DNA from: Methylobacter tundripaludum SV96
GTDB lineage: Bacteria > Pseudomonadota > Gammaproteobacteria > Methylococcales > Methylomonadaceae
NCBI RefSeq assembly: GCF_000190755.2
Contig: NZ_JH109152.1
Coordinates: 1,894,385 to 1,958,384 of the forward strand
Reading direction: 5' to 3'
Length of the DNA stretch: 64,000 nt
Part shown: one piece after another, positions 45,783 to 54,622 of the stretch
Numbering within the stretch: the first letter of the stretch is position 1
Layout of the letters: each line of letters begins with the position of its first letter
The notes under the pieces: model-generated
The model's database searches: none
What the model was told of the DNA's origin: nothing
Seen by the model: the letters and a program-made list of their open reading frames with translations, nothing else
Position numbers and translations under genes: made by a program

Positions 45783-46766
45783 ATGAAACTATCTTTTAAA
45801 ACTAAATCGTTAGTGACTGCGATGGGTTTTGGTATCACCGCATTAGTCAGTGGTGTTGCAGGTGCCGTACAAACTGTTGATGCAGGTATTCCCGAGTATC
45901 AAAAAGCCAGTGGTATTTCCGGCAATTTGTCCAGTGTCGGTTCCGATACGCTGGCCAACCTGATGACATTATGGGCTGAAGAATTCAATCGCGCTTATCC
46001 TAACGTAAACATTCAAATTCAAGCTGCGGGGTCTTCTACAGCACCGCCTGCACTGACTGAAGGCACATCGAACCTGGGCCCTATGAGCCGCGAAATGAAG
46101 GATGACGAACTTGAAGCCTTCGAAGACAAATACGGCTACAAACCAACCGCTATTCCGGTAGCTGTTGATGCGTTGGCGGTTCTTGTCAACAAGGACAACC
46201 CGGTCAAGGGCTTAACCATGGAACAAGTTGATTCGATTTTCTCTTCCACAAATAAATGCGGCGGCGAAAAGAGCATTGAATCATGGGGTGACGCCGGTGT
46301 TGCCGCTTGGGGATCAAAAAGCATCCAGTTATACGGACGTAACTCGGTTTCCGGTACTTACGGTTATTTTAAAGAACACGCTTTATGCAAGGGCGACTTC
46401 AAAAACAATGTAAACGAGCAACCCGGTTCCGCTTCCGTAGTTCAATCAGTTACTTCATCAGTTAACGGTATCGGTTACTCCGGCATGGGTTATACGACAT
46501 CGGGCGTTAAGATGGTGCCTTTGGCAAAGAAAGGCAGCAAGACTTTTGTTGAAGCAACGCCTGAAAATGCAATCGCAGGTACTTATCCTTTGACACGCTA
46601 CTTGTATATATATGTTAACAAGAAGCCAAACCAACCGCTGGCACCGTTAGACAATGAATTTATCAAAATGGTATTGTCCAAAACCGGTCAGCAAGTGGTT
46701 ATAAAAGACGGCTATATCCCTCTGCCTGCGAAAGTTGTCGATAAAGTACTGGCTACGCTTAAATAA
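45783..46766 (+). CDS. pstS: Phosphate-binding periplasmic protein
   Basis: 327 residues. Signal peptide about residues 1-28 ([20 protein letters not shown]). The mature protein is a PstS-type phosphate receptor: [19 protein letters not shown] binds phosphate at its N terminus, [15 protein letters not shown] and the [14 protein letters not shown] segment (Arg, Ser, Gly) line the site. Two Cys (CGGEK and ALCKGDF) may form a disulphide. Two adjacent ATGs occur; the second has better spacing to GAGAG. Followed by a terminator-like attenuator and then pstC. Captures phosphate for the PstCAB transporter. Confidence 0.94.
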   Translation: MKLSFKTKSLVTAMGFGITALVSGVAGAVQTVDAGIPEYQKASGISGNLSSVGSDTLANLMTLWAEEFNRAYPNVNIQIQAAGSSTAPPALTEGTSNLGPMSREMKDDELEAFEDKYGYKPTAIPVAVDALAVLVNKDNPVKGLTMEQVDSIFSSTNKCGGEKSIESWGDAGVAAWGSKSIQLYGRNSVSGTYGYFKEHALCKGDFKNNVNEQPGSASVVQSVTSSVNGIGYSGMGYTTSGVKMVPLAKKGSKTFVEATPENAIAGTYPLTRYLYIYVNKKPNQPLAPLDNEFIKMVLSKTGQQVVIKDGYIPLPAKVVDKVLATLK

Positions 46767-46871
46767 GATTAGAATTGGAGTAGTGTTGCGCAAGGATGCG
46801 CAAACAGGGACGTTGGGTTTAATGTGTTGTTATCTTCCCCCTCAGAAAGTAAAGGCGCATCGGACAAAAAT

Positions 46872-46911
46872 ACGGCTGAGATTTGCTTTGTGAATCTTGG
46901 CCGTTTTTTTT
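46872..46911 (+). terminator. Terminator or attenuator between pstS and pstC
   Basis: ACGGC...AGATT and AATCT...GCCGT form a stem interrupted by one internal TG/TG mismatch, followed by at least eight T. It should end most pstS transcripts, allowing receptor excess over the permease. Confidence 0.75.
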
Positions 46912-46917
46912 GGTTTT

Positions 46918-46935
46918 TTGTTATATCATAGTCAC
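46918..46935 (+). promoter_or_regulatory. Possible second PHO box before pstC
   Basis: TTGTTAT-ATCA-TAGTCAC has 11-bp phasing. A weak -10 (TAGTAT, 46946-46951) follows after ten bases, only 8 bp ahead of the pstC ATG, so a transcript from it would be nearly leaderless; no ribosome site is seen. Weaker than the pstS box. Confidence 0.4.
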
Positions 46936-46958
46936 ATTTAATTTCTAGTATCTTCAGC

Positions 46959-49256
46959 ATGTCAGAATTAAACACATCCATAAAATCCCCCCCTTCCATA
47001 AGAATCAGTTCCGGTGAGTATCATCAGCGCTGGCGACTCATAAAAGATGTATTGGCACGCTATGGCGTAGTGGCTGGCGGCTTGGGCGTGATCGTCGCGA
47101 TTGTGCTGATTTTCTTTTATTTGCTGTATGTGGTTTATCCCCTGTTTATATCGGCTACTGCAAAATCGGTCAGCGAATACGCAATACCGGAGCAGGCGCT
47201 GGGCAATACATTACTGCTGGAGATGGAAGAACAAAATGAGGTGGGCGCTCGATTTACCGACAGCGGCCAAGTGGTGTTTTTTGAGGCGGCTACCGGTAAA
47301 ACCATATTGACACAGGCCGTAGCAATACCTGAGGGTACACATATCGCCAGCTTTGCTCAGGGCAGCCCTATCAATGAAGGCGCAGTTATTTACGGTTTAT
47401 CCGATGGCCGGGCGGTCATCGCTAAACATCAATATAAAGTAACTTATCCAAACAATGTGCGGGTTATTACGCCATCGCTTAAATACCCATTAGGCGAACA
47501 ACCTTTGGTGCTGGATGATTCCGGCGCAGCGTTGGAGAAAATCGCTGTTAAAGTGGGCGAGAATGCAACGACGATAGTCGCAAAAACAGCCGACACCCCG
47601 CAGGGTCCCGGTAAAATCCGCTTAATCAACTTCCAAAAGGAACAATCGTTATTTGCCGACGAGGCTGCCTTAACGCGTACCGATTCAGTGCTGGAACAGT
47701 CGGCGGCAGGTATTGCAGGTATTTTAATCGACAAAGACGAATCCAATCTGTACCTGATTAGCAATGACGGACAGTTGGGCTTTTTCGATATTAGCGACAA
47801 AAGCAGTCCGGCTATCAGACAGCAACAGAATGTGGTCGATGCCGGACAAAAAATCACCAGCGTGACTTTTTTAAACGGCGACCTTTCGCTGATGATAGGC
47901 GACTCCAGCGGCCTGGTTTCACAGTGGAGCATGGTTAAAGACAAGTTGAACCGTCCCGCCATGCAAAAAACCCGGTCGTTTAAAGTCTCTGATAAAGCGG
48001 TCGTTTCAATTAATGCCGAGCAGCGGCGTAAAGGCTTTATGACGACCGATGCCGACGGGATCGTGGGCATTTATCATTCAACCGCTGAAAGGCAAATGAT
48101 TAAAGAACGCGTAAGCGATGCCTTGCCGACAGCAGCGGTTTTGTCGCCGAGAGCGAATGCGTTGTTGGTGCAGTCGGCAGACGGCAAAATGCATTTCTGG
48201 CATATCGATAATGAGCATCCCGAGGTTTCTATCAAATCGCTTTGGCAGAAAGTCTGGTATGAGAGCTATCCAAAGCCCGATTACATCTGGCAGTCTTCTT
48301 CGGCAAATAGTGATTTCGAGCCTAAATACAGCTTAACGCCGTTGGTTTTCGGCACCCTGAAGGCGGCGTTTTATGCCATGCTGGTGGCCATGCCTCTGGC
48401 GCTGATGGGAGCGATTTATACCGCTTATTTTATGGCTCCGCGTATGCGGCAGTACGTAAAACCCTCCATTGAAATCATGGGCGCATTGCCGACGGTTATT
48501 TTGGGCTTTCTTGCCGGTCTTTGGCTGGCGCCGTTTATGGAAGAGCATCTGGCCGGACTGTTTGCGATGCTGATGATTATTCCTGTCGGAGTCATGCTGT
48601 TTGCCTTTGCCTGGCAATTTGTACCTAAGGCCATTGCTCATAATCTTTCGGAAGGCTGGGACGCCGCTTTATTGATTCCCATCATTTTACTGAGCGGCTG
48701 GTTTGCCTTTAAGGTGAGTGTGCCCCTGGAAGCGTTTTTGTTTCACGGCTCGTTGCGCGACTGGTTTAAGACTGAACTAGGCATAGGCTATGACCAGCGC
48801 AATGCCTTGGTGGTTGGTGTGGCGATGGGCTTTGCGGTTATTCCGACCATTTTTTCGATCGCCGAAGATGCCATTTTCAGTGTGCCGAAACATTTGACCG
48901 TGGGTTCTCTGGCACTGGGGGCTACGCCTTGGCAAACCATGATTAGGGTTGTGCTGTTAACCGCGAGTCCGGGCATTTTTTCCGCAGTGATGATCGGTTT
49001 CGGCCGGGCCGTCGGGGAGACCATGATTGTGTTAATGGCAACAGGAAATACCCCGGTGATGGATTTAAGCGTTTTTCAGGGCTTGCGTACCCTGGCTGCA
49101 AACATCGCTGTGGAAATGCCTGAATCGGAAGTAGATAGTACACATTACCGGGTCCTGTTCTTGGCGGCTCTGGTGTTGTTTATGTTTACCTTTGTTTTTA
49201 ATACGCTGGCCGAAGTCATTCGTCAGCGCTTACGTGAAAAATATAGCTCATTATGA
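46959..49256 (+). CDS. pstC: Phosphate ABC transporter permease PstC, long form
   Basis: 765 residues, more than twice the E. coli protein. A first membrane segment (about 33-58, VIVAIVLIFFYLLYVVYP) is followed by about 400 periplasmic residues with a repetitive beta pattern (blocks such as GFFDISDKSSP, SLMIGDSSGLVSQWSMVKDK and LLVQSADGKMHFWHI) that looks like a beta-propeller. The permease core occupies about 465-765, with GALPTVILGFLAGLWLAPF and the EAA-like loop [18 protein letters not shown]. Such extended PstC proteins occur in Pseudomonas. Overlaps pstA by 4 bp. Imports phosphate with PstA, PstB and PstS. Confidence 0.92.
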   Translation: MSELNTSIKSPPSIRISSGEYHQRWRLIKDVLARYGVVAGGLGVIVAIVLIFFYLLYVVYPLFISATAKSVSEYAIPEQALGNTLLLEMEEQNEVGARFTDSGQVVFFEAATGKTILTQAVAIPEGTHIASFAQGSPINEGAVIYGLSDGRAVIAKHQYKVTYPNNVRVITPSLKYPLGEQPLVLDDSGAALEKIAVKVGENATTIVAKTADTPQGPGKIRLINFQKEQSLFADEAALTRTDSVLEQSAAGIAGILIDKDESNLYLISNDGQLGFFDISDKSSPAIRQQQNVVDAGQKITSVTFLNGDLSLMIGDSSGLVSQWSMVKDKLNRPAMQKTRSFKVSDKAVVSINAEQRRKGFMTTDADGIVGIYHSTAERQMIKERVSDALPTAAVLSPRANALLVQSADGKMHFWHIDNEHPEVSIKSLWQKVWYESYPKPDYIWQSSSANSDFEPKYSLTPLVFGTLKAAFYAMLVAMPLALMGAIYTAYFMAPRMRQYVKPSIEIMGALPTVILGFLAGLWLAPFMEEHLAGLFAMLMIIPVGVMLFAFAWQFVPKAIAHNLSEGWDAALLIPIILLSGWFAFKVSVPLEAFLFHGSLRDWFKTELGIGYDQRNALVVGVAMGFAVIPTIFSIAEDAIFSVPKHLTVGSLALGATPWQTMIRVVLLTASPGIFSAVMIGFGRAVGETMIVLMATGNTPVMDLSVFQGLRTLAANIAVEMPESEVDSTHYRVLFLAALVLFMFTFVFNTLAEVIRQRLREKYSSL

Positions 49257-50908
49257 TCAGATTATGGTTTAAAAGCGGTACTCCCTGGGTATGGCTCAAC
49301 GCGGCGGCGGTCAGTACCTCCCTTATTATGGTGGTTGGCGTGTTGGGCTTGATTTTAGTCCGGGGAGCCGGCCACTTCTGGCCGTCCCCAGTTGTACAGT
49401 TCACCTATCAGGAACCGAACGGGCAAATCCAGACAATTATCGGCGAACATGTCGATACCAGCATTACCCCGGCCGCGATGGCTAAATCAACCGGCTATGC
49501 CATGGCCGATGATGAAGATACCTTGGTGCAATACCTGATTAAAGCCGGCAACCGGGATATTACCGGCACCGATTTTCGCTGGATATTGGAACGCAATGTT
49601 AAGCAGCAACAATCTCCCGCCGAGCTGATGGTGGTGGAACGCCGGGAATGGGGTAATTTTTACGGCCGACTGGTTGCAGTCAAGGAAAGCGGCAAGATTA
49701 TCGCCGAAGGCGCGGAGGCTTGGCCTGCCGTTCAGACTAAAATATCTGAGGCCTTAACCGTTTTTAAGAAAATAGCCCATCTGGAAAAAAAGGAAGTCGG
49801 CGCGATAAACTACAGCCTGGAAAAACTAAGGCTTAAGCAAAAGAAGCTGCAACTGGAAAATCTCTGGGATACGGCTGCAGAACAACGGGTAGCCGCTGAA
49901 AAGGCCGAGCTGGAAGTCGAATATAAAAAGTATCAAGCGCAATTGAGCGAGCTGTATCAACAAATAAGACGGGACAGCCTGGTTGCAAAAACCGAAAGCG
50001 GCGCTGAAATTGAAATTCCCTTGAATAAAGTAGTCAGGATTTTCCAGCCGAACACCATGAGCGTGTTCGATAAAATCGTGCATTACGGCGTTAAGGTGGT
50101 TGAATTTTTAACCGACGAGCCGCGCGAAGCCAATACTGAAGGGGGGATTTTCCCGGCTATTTTCGGTACGGTGATGATGGTGATGATGATGTCGATTATA
50201 GTGACCCCGTTTGGCGTCATTGCGGCGGTGTATTTGCGGGAATATGCAAAACAGGGCTTTATCACCCGGTTAATCAGAATTTCGGTCAACAATCTGGCCG
50301 GCGTGCCTTCCATTGTTTACGGCGTATTCGGCTTGGGCTTTTTTGTCTATATCCTGGGCGGCAACATCGATCAGCTGTTTTTCCCGGAAGCGGCTCCTGC
50401 GCCGGTCTACGGTACGCCGGGCTTGTTATGGGCTTCAATCACGCTGGCTTTACTCACCTTGCCGGTGGTCATTGTTTCAACCGAAGAAGGCTTGGCGCGT
50501 ATCCCCAGGTCTATACGCGAAGGCAGTCTGGCCTTGGGCGCTACCAAACTGGAAACTTTATGGCTGACGGTGTTGCCGATGGCAAGCCCTGCTATGATGA
50601 CCGGATTGATTCTGGCTGTGGCCCGGGCGGCGGGCGAAGTGGCTCCGTTAATGCTGGTGGGCGTGGTTAAACTCGCGCCGACCTTGCCGCTGGACGGCAA
50701 TTACCCGTTTTTGCATTTAGACAGAAAATTTATGCATTTAGGATTTCATATCTATGATGTCGGCTTTCAAAGCCCCAATGTTGAGGCGGCGAGACCGTTG
50801 GTTTATGCGACATCATTATTGTTGGTACTGGTCATTGTTGGGCTGAATTTATCAGCCATTTTAATCAGAAATCATCTGCGAGAAAAATACCGGGCACTGG
50901 AAGGTTAA
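49253..50908 (+). CDS. pstA: Phosphate ABC transporter permease PstA, long form
   Basis: 551 residues versus about 296 in E. coli. After a membrane segment (about 10-33) comes a periplasmic insertion of around 240 residues with a long coiled coil ([35 protein letters not shown]). The permease core starts about residue 300 ([20 protein letters not shown]) and has [20 protein letters not shown] and the ATPase-contact loop [19 protein letters not shown]. The extension pairs with that of PstC. Overlaps pstC by 4 bp and precedes pstB by 4 bp. Confidence 0.92.
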   Translation: MIRLWFKSGTPWVWLNAAAVSTSLIMVVGVLGLILVRGAGHFWPSPVVQFTYQEPNGQIQTIIGEHVDTSITPAAMAKSTGYAMADDEDTLVQYLIKAGNRDITGTDFRWILERNVKQQQSPAELMVVERREWGNFYGRLVAVKESGKIIAEGAEAWPAVQTKISEALTVFKKIAHLEKKEVGAINYSLEKLRLKQKKLQLENLWDTAAEQRVAAEKAELEVEYKKYQAQLSELYQQIRRDSLVAKTESGAEIEIPLNKVVRIFQPNTMSVFDKIVHYGVKVVEFLTDEPREANTEGGIFPAIFGTVMMVMMMSIIVTPFGVIAAVYLREYAKQGFITRLIRISVNNLAGVPSIVYGVFGLGFFVYILGGNIDQLFFPEAAPAPVYGTPGLLWASITLALLTLPVVIVSTEEGLARIPRSIREGSLALGATKLETLWLTVLPMASPAMMTGLILAVARAAGEVAPLMLVGVVKLAPTLPLDGNYPFLHLDRKFMHLGFHIYDVGFQSPNVEAARPLVYATSLLLVLVIVGLNLSAILIRNHLREKYRALEG

Positions 50909-50912
50909 AGAA

Positions 50913-51746
50913 ATGACAGCACAACACACACGTACACATACCATCGATGTAAGTTCAATTTTACGCGACCAAAAAACAACTGGCGAACAGAATGAGGCTT
51001 GTATCAAAGTAGAAAATTTAAACCTTTTCTACGCGGAAAAGCAGGCTTTGCATGGCGTTAATATGGAGATGCCCAAGAAAAAGGTAACCGCCTATATCGG
51101 CCCCAGCGGTTGCGGAAAATCGACACTGCTGCGCTGTATTAACCGGATGAATGACCTGGTTGATAACGTGACCATCGAAGGCAAGATCCTGCTGGATAAT
51201 GAAAATATCTATGACAAAGCCGTTAACGTAGCCGCTTTGCGCAGGCGCGTCGGCATGGTGTTTCAAAAGCCTAATCCGTTCCCCAAGTCTATCTTTGAAA
51301 ATGTCACTTACGGCCTCAGGATTCAGGGCATTAATGACAAACGGATATTGGAAGAAACCGTTGAAAACGCCTTACGCGGCGCAGCGTTGTGGGATGAAGT
51401 AAAAGACCGCTTGAATGATAACGCCTTGGGCTTGTCGGGCGGACAGCAGCAGCGTCTGGTTATTGCCAGGGCGATTGCGATAGAGCCTGAAGTGCTGTTG
51501 CTGGATGAACCCGCGTCAGCGCTGGATCCTATTTCAACATTAAAAATTGAAGAACTGATCAACGAGCTTAAAGAAAAATACACTATAGTTATCGTAACCC
51601 ACAACATGCAGCAGGCCGCGCGGGTTTCGGACTACACTGCATTTATGTATATGGGCGAATTGATTGAGATGGGTACAACCAGCGAGTTATTCACCAATCC
51701 TCGAAAAAAACAAACCGAAGATTACATTACCGGTCGGTACGGCTAA
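50913..51746 (+). CDS. pstB: Phosphate ABC transporter ATP-binding protein
   Basis: 277 residues, cytosolic ATPase of the phosphate transporter. Walker [13 protein letters not shown] (about residue 62), the PstB-type Q-loop region [18 protein letters not shown], signature [16 protein letters not shown], Walker [14 protein letters not shown] and switch His in [16 protein letters not shown]. The first 28 residues are a variable extension. Located directly after pstA and 13 bp before phoU; also needed, with PhoU, for repression of PhoR/PhoB when phosphate is plentiful. Confidence 0.96.
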   Translation: MTAQHTRTHTIDVSSILRDQKTTGEQNEACIKVENLNLFYAEKQALHGVNMEMPKKKVTAYIGPSGCGKSTLLRCINRMNDLVDNVTIEGKILLDNENIYDKAVNVAALRRRVGMVFQKPNPFPKSIFENVTYGLRIQGINDKRILEETVENALRGAALWDEVKDRLNDNALGLSGGQQQRLVIARAIAIEPEVLLLDEPASALDPISTLKIEELINELKEKYTIVIVTHNMQQAARVSDYTAFMYMGELIEMGTTSELFTNPRKKQTEDYITGRYG

Positions 51747-51759
51747 CCAGGAGCAAGCA

Positions 51760-52476
51760 ATGGACAACAGCAAAATAGGACACCACATATCAGGCCAGTT
51801 CAATAAAGAGCTGGAAGATGTGCGTAACAAAGTTTTAACCATGGGCGGACTGGTTGAGCAGCAGATAGAATTGGCTGTAACGGCTTTCTCGACCGGTGAC
51901 GTGGAAATGGCCGAACTGGTCATCAAACAGGATAATCAGGTCGATGCGCTGGAAATGGCTATCGACCAGGAATGTATGCAGATTTTTGCGCTGAGACAAC
52001 CTGCGGCATTCGATTTAAGATTGTTAATCACCGTAATCAAGGTTATCAATGAACTTGAACGCGTCGGCGACCTGGCCGAACGCATCGCCGAGATGGCCAT
52101 ACAATTGTCGGGTGCCGACAACAATAAACATGACCAGTATTTTGAATTGGAACACATGGCGGAATTGGTTCAGGAAATGCTGCATGGCGCTCTGGACGTA
52201 TTTGCCCGGATGAATGTAGAGGACGTAACCACGATTACCGGTTTGGATGAAAATGTCGATCGTGAATACGCCAGTATTATCCGGCAGCTGATTACCCGAA
52301 TGATGGAAGATCCGAGAAATATTACCCGGATGCTGGATGTGCTGTGGATTGCCCGCTCGCTGGAAAGAATCGGCGATCATGCCTGTAATGTTTGCGAGCA
52401 TTTGGTTTACATGGTCAAAGGCGAAGATGTGCGGCATTTGACCCAGGAAGAACTGGAAAGAAAGATGAAGGAGTAA
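51760..52476 (+). CDS. phoU: Phosphate signalling regulator PhoU
   Basis: 238 residues made of two three-helix bundles. Both carry the family metal-binding ExxxD-like motif (NELERVGDLAERIAEMA and ARSLERIGDHACNVCEHL). PhoU links PstB to the sensor PhoR and lowers Pho-regulon expression under phosphate sufficiency. The start MDNSKIGHHISGQFNKEL has CCAGGAG upstream; the reading frame extends back into pstB but without ribosome site. No phoR or phoB in the window. Confidence 0.95.
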   Translation: MDNSKIGHHISGQFNKELEDVRNKVLTMGGLVEQQIELAVTAFSTGDVEMAELVIKQDNQVDALEMAIDQECMQIFALRQPAAFDLRLLITVIKVINELERVGDLAERIAEMAIQLSGADNNKHDQYFELEHMAELVQEMLHGALDVFARMNVEDVTTITGLDENVDREYASIIRQLITRMMEDPRNITRMLDVLWIARSLERIGDHACNVCEHLVYMVKGEDVRHLTQEELERKMKE

Positions 52477-52483
52477 GGGGGAT

Positions 52484-52539
52484 CGTAGGCCGGAATAAGC
52501 CAGTTCGAGCGACAGGGAGAACTGGCGTTTCCGGCGCAC
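52484..52539 (+). repeat. Dispersed repeat, family B, copy 2
   Basis: Begins GTAGGCCGGAATAAG and ends GAGAACTGGCGTTTCCGG, matching the inverted copy at 40259-40312. Begins eight bases after the phoU stop. Confidence 0.65.
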
Positions 52540-52551
52540 GTCAATTTAAAA

Positions 52552-52567
52552 CCACGAAGACGCGAAG
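52552..52567 (+). repeat. Left inverted-repeat arm of the HipA/HIRAN cassette
   Basis: CCACGAAGACGCGAAG. Reverse-complement partner at 54589-54603 (13 of 15 positions) and near-identical to the arms of the element at 23916-24085. Confidence 0.55.
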
Positions 52568-52676
52568 TTTTGCATTGCATTGTTACCACGCTGGAGCGCT
52601 CAACGTTTACACCAGTTTGCCCCAGAATCGTCATTCCGGCAGGGATTCACTCAGGACTATCCTGCCCGGATCCCTT

Positions 52677-52719
52677 CGGGTTAATGCAAATCCATTCCAA
52701 ACGGATTTGCATTAACCCG
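52677..52719. repeat. Strong 17-bp hairpin downstream of phoU
   Basis: CGGGTTAATGCAAATCC and GGATTTGCATTAACCCG form a perfect 17-bp stem with a nine-base loop and no T-run. Just before it lies CGTCATTCCGGCAGGGATTC, a sequence style common in dispersed repeats. The gap 52540-52783 has no gene. Confidence 0.7.
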
Positions 52720-52783
52720 TCGCATAGCGAACCAACAATTCAACGGCTTGTTCGTAATCGTATCGCACATTAAACTTCCAAAA

Positions 52784-53518
52784 TTACGCCGCAACCGCTT
52801 CCTTATCTAAAGGCTGATATTCATCATCCGCAAACAACTGAAATCCTTGCGGCAGCTTAAAAATGGCCTTGCACAGCAAACGAAATTGAACCGGTGCATC
52901 ATGGTTTAAACGCTCTACTGTCAGTTGTACTGCGGTTTTTTCCATCACCCTGCGCAAATCCCGATTCAAATAACGCGGACAATACCCAACTTTGACAGCC
53001 TCGCCGGTTTCCAGCACCAAAGCAAAACAGTCATGTTCGTTATTATCTTCCCGCCTTAATACAATCCGGTCGCCACTTTGCAGCCGTTCGATACGATGTA
53101 AGCTTGCCGGCTCAAGATGACGCAAACCGTGACTGAGAAAAAATAATTCCATTTCTCCTTGATCGTTGATTTCAGGATGGGAATAAACGCATAATTCATC
53201 GGTCGCTCGAATCCCGCCGGAACGGGCCAGCAATTGCATGGGGTCACTTTTTGTAGCCGGGTTCATGGCTAACCAACGCACATAATCAGGGTACTCCGGA
53301 CGCGAACTATTTAGTACACGATTGGCAAACAGCGGAAATAACTCGTGAGAATAGTAGTTTTTATGTAAATCCAGCATCCTGCCCAAATATTTAAAACGTG
53401 GCGATAACGCGCCTTGGGTATAGGCGAACCGGTATAAACCGTTTTCCCGTGTCAATTCCCCCACAGTATGCCAAAGGCGCGTCTCCGGGTCTTGCCATGC
53501 AATATACAGGGCTTTCAT
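52784..53518 (-). CDS. HIRAN domain protein with HipA-N-like segment
   Basis: 244 residues. The first two thirds resemble the N-terminal subdomain of HipA-type proteins: SHELFPLFANRVLNSSRPEY followed by a DPMQLLARSGGIRATDELCV block, which HipA-like proteins use to cover the kinase active site. Residues about 125-215 form a HIRAN domain (GLRHLEPASLHRIERLQSGD, NNEHDCFALVLE, VGYCPRYLNRDLRRVM), a fold that binds DNA ends or damaged DNA in eukaryotic HLTF and is found with helicases in bacteria. It overlaps the upstream kinase gene by 4 bp. The pair looks like a HipA kinase split in two with a HIRAN domain added to the N-part. Function unknown. Confidence 0.78.
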   Translation of the reverse strand: MKALYIAWQDPETRLWHTVGELTRENGLYRFAYTQGALSPRFKYLGRMLDLHKNYYSHELFPLFANRVLNSSRPEYPDYVRWLAMNPATKSDPMQLLARSGGIRATDELCVYSHPEINDQGEMELFFLSHGLRHLEPASLHRIERLQSGDRIVLRREDNNEHDCFALVLETGEAVKVGYCPRYLNRDLRRVMEKTAVQLTVERLNHDAPVQFRLLCKAIFKLPQGFQLFADDEYQPLDKEAVAA

Positions 53519-54435
53519 GGCTTTACCTCCAGTAATCTTTTTTTGTTTAATTCTAATAATTTCATAGCGAATTCAATTGCCGTTTCGCTGATTTCAGACG
53601 GCGGTATTTTGTTAAAGACATTTTGACACTGTTCAGGTGAGATGTCGCCTAATCGTTGTAGCCATAGTTTTGCCGATTCCGGTCTTTTACTCGCAAGTTG
53701 CCAAAAAGCGTCCAAGGTATGCAATGGTTTTTGTTCAGATTTATTTAAATAAATCGCTGAACGGGCTTTTTTTATATAGCTGCTGATATGCCGCCCTCGG
53801 TCTCGCGTTGTTAACAGCTCTTTGCGTTTGACATCACTCTCATTTTGTCCCATAGAAGCGGCATGGTCGTAAGTCGGAGCTAAATAAATTTCACCATAGC
53901 GTATTACGCCCCAGTTTTCATGATGCCGATCTTGATTGGCAATCCACGCATCCAGCAATAAATACCCTGAAAAAACATCAACTGCATTTTGTATGGCATC
54001 ACTTGGCGGTTGCCAATTCATGGGCAACAAAATATCCGGGCTACTCAATAGGGCAACAATTCGCCCAAAAGTATGATCCTGTACTTTATATAGTTGCTGT
54101 TCTGGATAGGTACTGTTAATTTCTGCTAACAATTCATTGCCCATCACCAGACGGCCACCATGTGGCACAATCGTTTCCGAGAGAATCCCTTTTTGGTTCA
54201 TCCATACGGCAAGCTCATAATGGGCGTGGGGCAATCCTAATAATGCGCATAACTCACAAGCAACTTTTTCTGCCCAGTTTTCCCCGGTGTTCGGCCGACC
54301 AATTTTAAATAAAAAAAGCCGATTATCTATATGTAGCCAATATTTCGTTTTATTGCCTTGTTGCTCCGGTAGTTCAGGCGCGTTGTCCGCAAGCGGAATA
54401 ATGGGATAAAAATCAGTCATGCAAATCTTGCTCAT
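53515..54435 (-). CDS. HipA-like serine/threonine kinase
   Basis: 306 residues. Kinase features of the HipA/CtkA group: YWLHIDNRLFLFKIGRP for ATP binding, NWAEKVACELCALLGLPHAHYEL, the catalytic loop LDAWIANQDRHHENWGVI (Asp, His, Asn) and the metal-binding TYDHAASMG. It lacks the N-terminal subdomain of full HipA, which seems to be carried by the next gene. The length is close to that of HipT of split HipBST systems. HipA and HipT phosphorylate aminoacyl-tRNA synthetases and halt growth; here target and toxicity are unknown. No HipB-like DNA-binding gene is adjacent. The ATG at 54435 has AAGG upstream. Confidence 0.78.
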   Translation of the reverse strand: MSKICMTDFYPIIPLADNAPELPEQQGNKTKYWLHIDNRLFLFKIGRPNTGENWAEKVACELCALLGLPHAHYELAVWMNQKGILSETIVPHGGRLVMGNELLAEINSTYPEQQLYKVQDHTFGRIVALLSSPDILLPMNWQPPSDAIQNAVDVFSGYLLLDAWIANQDRHHENWGVIRYGEIYLAPTYDHAASMGQNESDVKRKELLTTRDRGRHISSYIKKARSAIYLNKSEQKPLHTLDAFWQLASKRPESAKLWLQRLGDISPEQCQNVFNKIPPSEISETAIEFAMKLLELNKKRLLEVKP

Positions 54436-54588
54436 CAAACCGACCTTGTTTTAAAAAACATAGGCTGAGATTCATACATTATCCCAGCCTACGGACTCAG
54501 CGCGAATAAATTCGCGCTCAAGTAATATACAACCAAAACTATTTTAGAATTAACTTAAAAATGGCAGCACCCTACTTTAGGTATTTTT

Positions 54589-54603
54589 CTTCTTGTCTTC
54601 GTG
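54589..54603 (-). repeat. Right inverted-repeat arm of the HipA/HIRAN cassette
   Basis: CTTCTTGTCTTCGTG, the near reverse complement of the arm at 52552-52567, lies 20 bp beyond the recD stop, in the 187-bp gap upstream of the HipA-like gene. Confidence 0.55.
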
Positions 54604-54622
54604 ATGAAAAGAGGTGCCCATT

